Assembly: GCA_009602735.1 (NCBI GenBank)
Contig: WELA01010214.1
Location: 393,323-423,427 of the forward strand
Origin: Mesotaenium endlicherianum
Lineage: Eukaryota; Streptophyta; Zygnematophyceae; Zygnematales; Mesotaeniaceae
Length of the DNA: 30,105 nt
Reading direction: 5' to 3'
A model generated the notes under the pieces. The model ran no database searches. It saw nothing but the letters and a program-made list of their open reading frames with translations, and had not been told where the DNA came from. A program made the position numbers and the translations under genes. Below are positions 1 to 9,400 of this stretch, in pieces (position 1 is the stretch's first letter; each line of letters opens with the position of its first letter).

Positions 1-755
<755 letters not shown>

Positions 756-839
756 CTGCAGCCTGTGCTGCTGCGGAGGGCGTTACCACGACACGGACAG
801 TTGCAACACCCACGCCAGCGGCAGCAGGAGTTCTACGAG
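756..839 (+). CDS. Candidate upstream exon of the large plus-strand gene
   Basis: A strong pyrimidine-rich acceptor (cttccttccccag) precedes 84 nt, exactly 28 codons, with no stop in phase 0, followed by the donor-like GAG|GTGTGC. Phase 0 at both ends matches the run of phase-0 exons downstream. Read in phase 0 it gives a Gln/Arg-rich peptide ending QQEFYE. Phase 1 is also open and gives an Ala/Thr/Pro-rich peptide, so the frame is not decided. It may be the nearest upstream exon of the gene that continues at 2342, with the true start codon further upstream or outside the window. It could also be a chance splice-like match. Confidence 0.35.
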
Positions 840-2341
840 GTGTGCTTGCCTTCCTCTTTTGTGGAGTCCGTGGCATGCTTTCTTAACAGCTTTTCTCTAT
901 GCAACTCAAACAGCCTCGTTGTTTCCTATCCTAAAACGACGCCCCTTCTTTAGTGCCACCGTATGCTGCTAGACCAGAGAACTGATGGCCTCTCATGGCC
1001 TTATGTACTTTTCGTGACCCATACGCTCTTCGGACCTCCTGCATCAGGTGCCCGTCAAGTGATTATTAACGTGCACAGACTCCTACTTACGCAGGAAGAG
1101 TTCATGATTAAGCAAGTCTTTGGCACCAGCCAGTTCCCCGTGGTTTAGCTCACATTACTATGTCTATTATAAAGACAAGAATCAGCAATAGTGGTCGAGA
1201 ATCTCAGCAACTTGATGAAATCATGATCCATGTAGGTCTAAGAAACATCGCTCATTTGAAGGGGCATTACACTTCGTGTGGCGAAGCAACTGGTCTGCTT
1301 AAATCTAGAAACAGTGCGCTTTGATTTTCATGGCTTTAGATTCTCTTGAATTTGGCGCGAGTCTTGCACGAGGCCACTGAAAAGTTCCTTTTTTGAAGTA
1401 AAAAGTGCATGTCGACGCTTTCCGAATGCCAATGTCTCCCGGACCCCAAATCTTTTCGGTTTAATGACGGCTGTCCAGCCGATTTCACCCAAGGTTGATT
1501 GCCCCTATATAGCTGCTGTTGTACGTGCGAGCTGCAGGTGTCCCTTTCCTCGGAAATGGAGAAGGGGCCAAGAGCTGTACAGGAGCCTGGCAGGACCAAA
1601 CAGGATGCCTGAACGCCCTCAATTAAGTTGAATTATTATTTCCCCGGGTCCCCCCACGCAGCATACGACGCATTTATGAGGGGAGTAAATAAATCCATCC
1701 ACTCTAGCTCTTTGTCAGATTTGTAGGTTACCTAGTACTCTCGACTTTGTAACGGTCCATTTTCAGCGGAATTTCAGCCTTCAGGATCAGCAATATATAA
1801 AGAAGCTGCAGCTGCCAAGGCCCATCCGCGTTCCTTTTTAAACATGGGGTCACATATTCCCTGCTACACAGATGAGGCATCAGTCACATTGCAGAGCAAA
1901 CTGATTTTGTTGACACTTTAAGGTCACATCCTTCTGGAGATCTTAAGAGTTTTAGTATTTATGTACCCTCTACACATAATTTGAAGTACGAGCCTAGTTT
2001 ATAGTGCCTGCTCTTACTATCATGTGAAACTTATCATCTGCGCCCATATATATCGTACAGATTACCTGCCAAAGTATCATAAGACTTATGGCCATAACTA
2101 GCTTCTGTATATGATAGGAGCAGCAGATGGCCAAAACATCATGACATCTTATCGTAAATGTTCATTTTGCGGCTCTGTGAGTTGTTCCTCCACCACCTTC
2201 ACTAGCTCCTAAATCAGAAGTGTCTATGGTGATAGTGTCCAAGCTATATATGGACCTTACATTCTTGAGGATGCTTGCAATAGTATGTCACTTTCGTGGT
2301 ATATACTGACTTCAAAGCTGCTTTTATCTCTGACATGACAG
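840..2341. other. About 1.5 kb without a supported exon, probable intron
   Basis: AT-leaning sequence with several short open frames on both strands, none with biased codon use or a recognisable domain. If the 756-839 exon is real this is one long intron ending at the acceptor catgacag before 2342. I see nothing else in it. Confidence 0.35.
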
Positions 2342-3409
2342 GGTGATGCTGTTGCAGAAGTGCCCGGGCCTATTGAAAAACTTTGTCAAAGTTGCTCCCC
2401 GAAGTTTAAAGTGCGGCCTTCTTTGCCAGCTGTCATGTCTTTCTCAGCAGAAGGAAACAGAAAAATGACGCCCCTCAGAGCTTCCTACTTGGCCAAGATA
2501 AGTAGCTCATCGTCCAAGAAGGGTCCATTAAAGTCCCCTCGAGGGCTGGCACGACTTCCAGCATCCAAATCTACCGGAAAATTTTCAAGTAGGAACAGCA
2601 AGACGCCATTGGCAGCTATTCAATCTCTGCAGACTATCACTAATACGAACATCAGACTAGATGCAAAAGTTGTGACAGGTGGAAATAACCATGGGGCATT
2701 TTCTCCACTTGAGTCAGAGGCTCCTTCTCTTACTCAAGGAAAGGATCAACTTATGAGCTCAAGTCATGAGCCTTTGTTAGCATCTAGAAAGGAGAACAAT
2801 TTCCCCGACATTGAAGCTTTGAGCTCTGTTACAAATAGTAAGTATCCAGAATTCCAAAAGGAGAATGTGGGAAGACAAGTAGTTCAAGTAGGTTCAGATC
2901 CTGGAGCACAACATCCTGTTGATGTCTCCAAGGAAGTTGTCACACCAAAGACCAGATCTACTTTGGAGGCTGCACATTCGACACTCTCAGTTGGTCCATC
3001 AGTAATGGCAGACAATGCTATCTGTCGTGTAGCAGAAATTTCAAGTGAGGGAGGGGCTCAAGAGCTTGCTATGGTTGAAACTACAGATGTAAGAAGGGAT
3101 GGAAGGAAAAGAAGCAGCTGGTCTGAAAAGGGGAAGATCTTGATGAAAGGACTTTCATGTTGGGCCCCCCCATCACAAAAAAGCACTCCTCTCGCAAGGT
3201 CCCTTAGGAGCAGCGCTGTGAAAAAGGCAGTGGCCAAGGTTGGAGGTGCATCTGCCCTAAAAGAGGCATCAGACACTGTCTCACCTGCTGGCATGAAGCT
3301 TGTAAGTAGTGTCTCTTCTCCTAGCTCTCTGGCTCATTCTCCTTCGGTAGCGCAGGATACTGAGGAAATTGAGATTGCTTCTAATGAGGTTAAAAATTAC
3401 TCTCGACAG
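2342..3409 (+). CDS. Gene 1, basic Ser/Lys-rich exon
   Basis: The acceptor acag ends at 2341, followed by 356 codons with no stop, then donor CAG|GTGTCA. The alternative donor GAG|GTTAAA after 3388 is also in phase 0. The frame continues open to 3451, past the donor, and there is no ATG at its upstream end, so this is an internal or second exon. The peptide is rich in Ser, Lys and Thr. It contains KMTPLRASYLAKI, SKTPLAAIQS and QKSTPLARSLR, a recurring T-P-L theme within basic surroundings that resembles CDK-type phosphosites in chromatin- or microtubule-binding proteins. No globular domain is visible. Codon use is less GC-rich than in the later exons. Confidence 0.65.
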
Positions 3410-6400
3410 GTGTCAATATTCAGTCATACAGTGCAAGTACACACCGCTTAGGTACAGTGACAGTACCCAGCCTGAGTTCTTCTGCAGCGGAATTCAGGTG
3501 TGAGGAAAAAGTGGGTGGATTATAAGGGTGACGAGTCCCTAATCTCCTCCTTTCATCTGAAAAAAAAGCCTTGTATTTTAAGCATGCAGGCTTCTCATCA
3601 CTTCCACTTGTAGGTCCTGACCAAGTGGGTATGATGGCAAAAAGAATGGCTTTTACCTCTACTTGTAGGCCCTGAATGAGGTGTAATGTGGGCACATTGA
3701 CAGATGGCTGGAATGCAGAAGGCCTCTCCATCCGAGGTGAAGATGAAAACTGCCAAATCTGCAGCTTCACCAGGAATACAAAATAAGAGCAACCTCCGTG
3801 GAAAGACAACTACTCCAGTTGCCGGCAAGAGAGGCCCACTTCAGGAGCAAGTTAAGCCAAAGGCAGAACAGGAGGCTGCTCATCAAGAATCTGCAGCAAA
3901 GCTTTCTGAGGTGGGCAGCTGTGAGGTTGAGAAGTTAGTGTGCCGCTCTTCGTGGGCTTTGAATCTCCAAGCAACATGACACCAGTACCCAATAGTATGA
4001 AGTTGCCAGTCTGCGTATGCAAGTCTTTAGGTCTGCCTGATGATGACGTGCGTGGAAGAGTCAAAGTCTTTTGCTTCACTCAATGGCTCCTTTTTATATT
4101 ACTGTACAACATTGAATAGATTATTGTTTCTTAATCTGTCTGGGAACAAGCGTAAAAACGCCTTGGACATGTGACTGAATGTTGATGTAACAACTTTGTA
4201 CACCCAAAAATCATTCGTGAACTTGGGATCTCTGATGCTTCTTATTGGTGTCAGGTAATTCAAAAGTGTGTTCCTTGCATAAGTGTGTGTGCCTTCTGTA
4301 TGAAGCAGTTGAAGGTCACTCTCGAGAAGATAATGGAGGACAACAGTCAGCTTCAGCACCTCAATCATGACTATGAGAACCGCGTCTCTCAGGTGCCAAT
4401 CCAGCTGACGGGAGCGTCCTTAAACCTGCTGCCTGGAAAAACTGCTTGCATGATTCTACTCCTGGCAGACATCACAGTCTGCTTCACATTCAGATTTTGT
4501 AGGATGTCACAGGTGATTGGACGATGTAGGACAGAGGACAAGTACCCCAGGTGAATTAGACTTTCCATCTACAGTTCCGCTACATCACAAGAAGCACCAT
4601 TCCCGTGGTACAAATGTCAAATTTCAACTAGTTGGTGTTAACACTTGCTCTGCTGACTGTGCTATGAAAAACCTGGTCCTAGAGCTTATGTGTTGTATTA
4701 GACGCAGTTCATTGTTGTATGCTGCAGCTGCCTGGTCAGAACACAGTCTTTGATCCGAAGTGAAGTGTTGATGCTATGTTTGGATGTGGCATTGAAATCT
4801 CTCGCAGGGTGGGCGTGAGGTGAGATTGCTGATCGTTTGAATGCCAACTTTCTCCACGTTTCTTCAGTCTCCTTTGTCGTACAAGCAATGGTTACCTGTC
4901 AAGGAGTGGCGAGAGTCAGGGGTCACAGAAAGATGGGAGCAAAACAAACTCAAACCTGGGCTTCAAAGAACTTCAGGCCTCAGGCTGTACTGATGCACAC
5001 AGCAGGACTTGTCAAGTTTCAAACTGCCAGACCTAACCTTCAGGTGAGCTGAAAGGGACTTGGGGAATTTTGTGATTGCCTCTTGGCGCCCTTGTCTCTG
5101 AGCAGCTGGAGGAGCTATGTACAAAACTGGAAGAAGATGGCGAGGCCATGGTGGAGGCAAGGACCTGTGAGCTCTTGGAGAAGAGGGAGCTGGAGCTGAA
5201 CGATGTCATGGCAACCTTCAAGAGCGAGATCATTACCCACATCCAGTCCTATGTGCCCGCCGATGTCCGCGAGAAGCTCCTGATTGCTGTACGCCTCGCC
5301 AACTCCCCATCCTGTTGGCCGTCCACGGGTTTGTGTGATGTGACCTTCAGTTTGAATGCTGAGAGACAGCTGTGATTGCCAAAACATGGTGAAGAATGCT
5401 GAGCATCAGTGATAATCAGTACTGAAAGATGAGGTTGAGATAACGTCCCCGGCGGTTGAAATGAGATGCTTTGCAAATACATGCACGTCCGTCCATTTGG
5501 TGGATGATGCCTTTTCTGCACGCACCTCTCCTGCAGTTTCAAGTTGCAGGAAGAGAGATGGGGAGATATAAATCTCTCTAAGTATTGATGGTCCATGCAG
5601 GGGGATGCTGATGCAATCGAGTGCTGCTGCTTAATAATTGTTCATACCACACGTTGCGCAAACACAGCTTTTGTGGGTACATATTCCTAGATAATTTAGA
5701 GTCGGGAACGTCGCAAAAAACTCCCCTTGGGGGGGGGAAGTGGGGGGGGAAAGAGGGGGGGCGAGGATCTGAAAAGGTGGCGTGGAGGTGTTTTGGTCTG
5801 TGTGCGCAGTTTGAGGTGACTGAGTGGCGAGAGAGAGCTAGACAGCTGTCAAAGACTCCCCTGTCCGAGCTGAAAAAGACCCCCACTGTGGACCACCGCG
5901 TCTACTCGCCTCTAACTGCGGTGAGGCATTCTCTCCCTGGTTTCTACAGAGAGGGAAGGAGTAAAGTCCTGCTTGTCAGCTGCCATTTGGCGCCAGCAGA
6001 TTGTAGCGAGCTAGGTGGGGGGCTGCCATAGTGGCGGATAATTTGAGGACATCATCACCTATTAATGTTGCTATTGTAATCTGGATATATGCCATCATAT
6101 TAGTACAGCTACCGCAATTGATTGTCTTCCAAGATGCTTAGCCTCCCGGGCGGGCGCCACATCAGCGTCAGCCGGGCTGGCTTGAGCTGAGTGCTGGGCC
6201 CCACATATTGGAGTTGGAAAAATCAGACTATTAGCTATGATCATGTGATTGATGGGCGCAATTGCCAGCTGTCGTCGTGTGATCTGCACTGCACTGGTTG
6301 TACTATGGAGCCTGCAATTCACTGCAGGTCCAGCTGGCACCGTTTGCAGGGCTAGATGGAAGCTGTGTTGGTTCTTAAGTGCACTCTTTGGAACATGGGG

Positions 6401-9400
6401 GGAAGGGAGCAAAGCACGATGCACGGGCACACCACAGAATTAGGCTTTTGGCACCTTTCATCGCCTTTAGTTGGGGTACAATGCTTTCCTGCCAAGGGGG
6501 CACTGTGGGAGGGAAGGGGGAGAAAGGGCTAAGATGGCTTTGCCGTCAGGCCGCAATTTTAAAATTCGCTCGCAAGCACATCAGGCAAAAAGTAAAGGAG
6601 ATGGACAAGTCTTCCTGATCCAGAAGCACCTATATGTGCGGTGGATTTTCTGCGATGCAGGCAGTGAAGGCCCAGCGGCATCCTAATGCCGTAAGTGCTG
6701 TGGGCTCAGAGAGAGTGTGCGCTCCTGCTGTGCGATGATTGATCGTCTATGCTCTCCCCTTGATTGAGCAGAATGCGTGCGAGCGTGTAGGCCTGGAGGG
6801 AGAGGCCCTCCCGTCACCCGCACATACTGCAGCCCTGGGGTGCCACCTCGGCAATCCGACGGCGCAGGCGCACGATGAAGAGGGCCACACGCCGCGCCCA
6901 GCTGTAACCTCGCCGTTCCAGCAGGTGGCGGCCACAGAGCACGCCATGTGCACCGCGTGGCCCCTCTTCGGCGTGACGCTGGACGTGGTGACAACACCTG
7001 GCGTTAGCGCCGGCGTTGTGCCGCCCGACAATGTTGACGTCAGGGAGAGTCAGGCCAAGAGGAGGCGCCTCAATGTTGAGGTGCGTCGTGGTTCTCCCTC
7101 GTCTCGCCACCTGGCCTGACTCCTGAGCGTATGTTACATGTCACGTGCATGGTGGACAATAGGAATGCAACTGGGATTTACGACGCCTCCACATGTCCAG
7201 TCTGCAGACCGGCATGTGTGCAAAGCGTGTGCTGAAGCAACTCCCTAGTCTCATATTCCTGACGGCTTTCATTCACAGCTTTGTGCCTGTCGTCCACATA
7301 GCTGTGCTTACTCCCTGGTCCTCCTCTCAAAGTGCACTCCTCCCCGCCCGACCAGCTCATGAAGGGTCTCTCGGCCTTGTAAGGTAGAGCGCAGTGTATC
7401 ATCTTTTTTTAGTTGCGAGTCATTCTGAGAGGGAGAGAGGGAGACGCGGGCGCTGAGGCCGCGCAATCTCCAAGCTTGCAGTGCTGTGAAAATCCTCAAA
7501 CTTGGTGCACTTTCAATGAAGGACAACTTGGCTGCTCGATGAACAGTGTGACAGACATGCTGCCAATTGACCTGACTGCTCGACTGCCTGACCGACACCT
7601 CGGCCAGCCGACCGACTCGACGGCTGGACGACAGACCGCCCGACTCATGTCAAGTGATGATTGGCCGATGAGCTGAACTGACGAATCGTCTGACTAGCTC
7701 CTCGTTGCTACCCCTTGCGTTGGTTTTCCGTGCCACCTGTCCTCTCTCTGGAGCTGCAGGGAGGTGCAGGCCTGGGCTCCTGCAGCAGCAGCCTGGACTT
7801 TGGCAACGACGACATTGCCGCGCGGGCAAACGTTGCCCTTTCGGACGTGCCCAGGCATGTGGAGGTAGCGGCGAGCATAGAGGCGTCAGACGTTGGCGGC
7901 GGGAACGGCCGCCCGGAGCTGGGCGGCGAGCCCTCCCAGTCTTGCACACGCGTTGAGGGCTGTGATAGCGGCCCAAGCTTCACGGACGACGACGTCAAGA
8001 TCCTGAGCCTGCTCCCCCTGGCATTGGCTGGAGCCGACATGGCCAGCGAGCATGCGTCAACACAAGCACAGGATTGCGACACCAGGTGTGCCTCGGAGGG
8101 CCAGGGCCCCAGGCAGGACATGTCGGTTCTGGAGCAGGCGGGGGGGGTGGGCGGTGACGTGCTGACGGCGCTGACGGCTGCTGAGCCGTCACCCGGGTTC
8201 CAACTTCTGCTGGAGGGCTTGATTGCGGAGGCGCAGTCGGAGGCGCAGCTAGAAGCTGCTGGAGGCGAATTAGCCCCGGCTCAATGCCAGGGGCACATTG
8301 GGGGCACACTCCCAGGGGACACGCGGAAGGCCTCCGGTCCAGCTGGCACGCTCGTCGGCACCGGCGCATCAGCGGGTGGCGGAGACGCGTTCACCTGGGA
8401 AGAGGAGGTGGGGACCACGGCCGCGCCGGCTCCCACCCCAATTTCAAGAACGCCGACGTCAACCCCGACTTCAAGCCCGACGTCGACACCCAGGCTGTGC
8501 GGGACGCTGCTGATGACGCGCGAGAGCGAGGAGAGGCTGAGCCGCAGCCTGAGAAAGCAGCTGAGCCCCGCCATGAACCTGTGGGAGCAGCACAGCATCA
8601 GGCGCCTGGGGGCGGGAGGCAGGAGTGGTGAGGAGGAGGCGGGGGAGGGGGTTTGGGTGGGGGCGGACGACGACTGGTGGCGTGCGGTGTCCTCGGCTGA
8701 CGCGGCGCCGCCGCCTGGAAGCACCGCCAAGGATCTCACCGGGGCTTTTGGGTCCCCCCTGGACAGCCCCGCTGAGCTGTCGTCAAAAGACAGCTCGCCG
8801 GAGAAGGAGACGGCGGCGTCGACGACAACGATGGCAACGATGACGGCAACGGCATCGTGTGCCGAGGCCTTTGACTCGGACGAGAGACGACGATTGCGGG
8901 ACAAGAGTGAGACAGTTGTCAGCACTGTGGTTGGTGGCTGCGCGCTAGAGGGTCTTGGGCTGGCAGCTGATACACTTGGAGGGGAAGGACTTCCAACGGA
9001 CAACAAGAAGCGCACAGACAGCGCCAGAGTTGGAGGAGAGGGCGAGGGAGGGGAAAGCGAGAAGGGGGGAATTGAAGGAGAGCATATTGACGCATGTGAT
9101 GCGGCAGAGGAGGAGGAGGAGGAGGAGGGGGAGGAGCCTCTGAAGCGCGGGCGGCACAACTCTGGTGGGAAGCCCAAGGTACTGCCGGCTCCTCCTGGGC
9201 CTGAAGGGCAAAGTACGCGGGCTGGCGCATCAGGAGAGCCTCCAATGAGTGTGTCGTTGTCTGCCAGTGATGCTCGCCTGGCCGGCAATGACGGCAATGC
9301 TACTAATGATGCGCCGGCTGTCGGACCAAGTGGCGAGGTGGCGGGGTTGATGGCGGATCAGCAGGCTCCGGGCAAGAGGGAGCAGCAGCCCAACTTGGGT

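Noticed and set aside
1336..1599. 87-codon minus-strand frame in the left intron-like region
   Set aside because: No domain, unbiased codons and no convincing splice sites.
8281..9297. 338-codon minus-strand open frame
   Set aside because: Lies antisense to the GC-rich giant exon of gene 1. Its Ser/Pro/Ala composition mirrors the sense codons, and long antisense frames are expected at this GC content.
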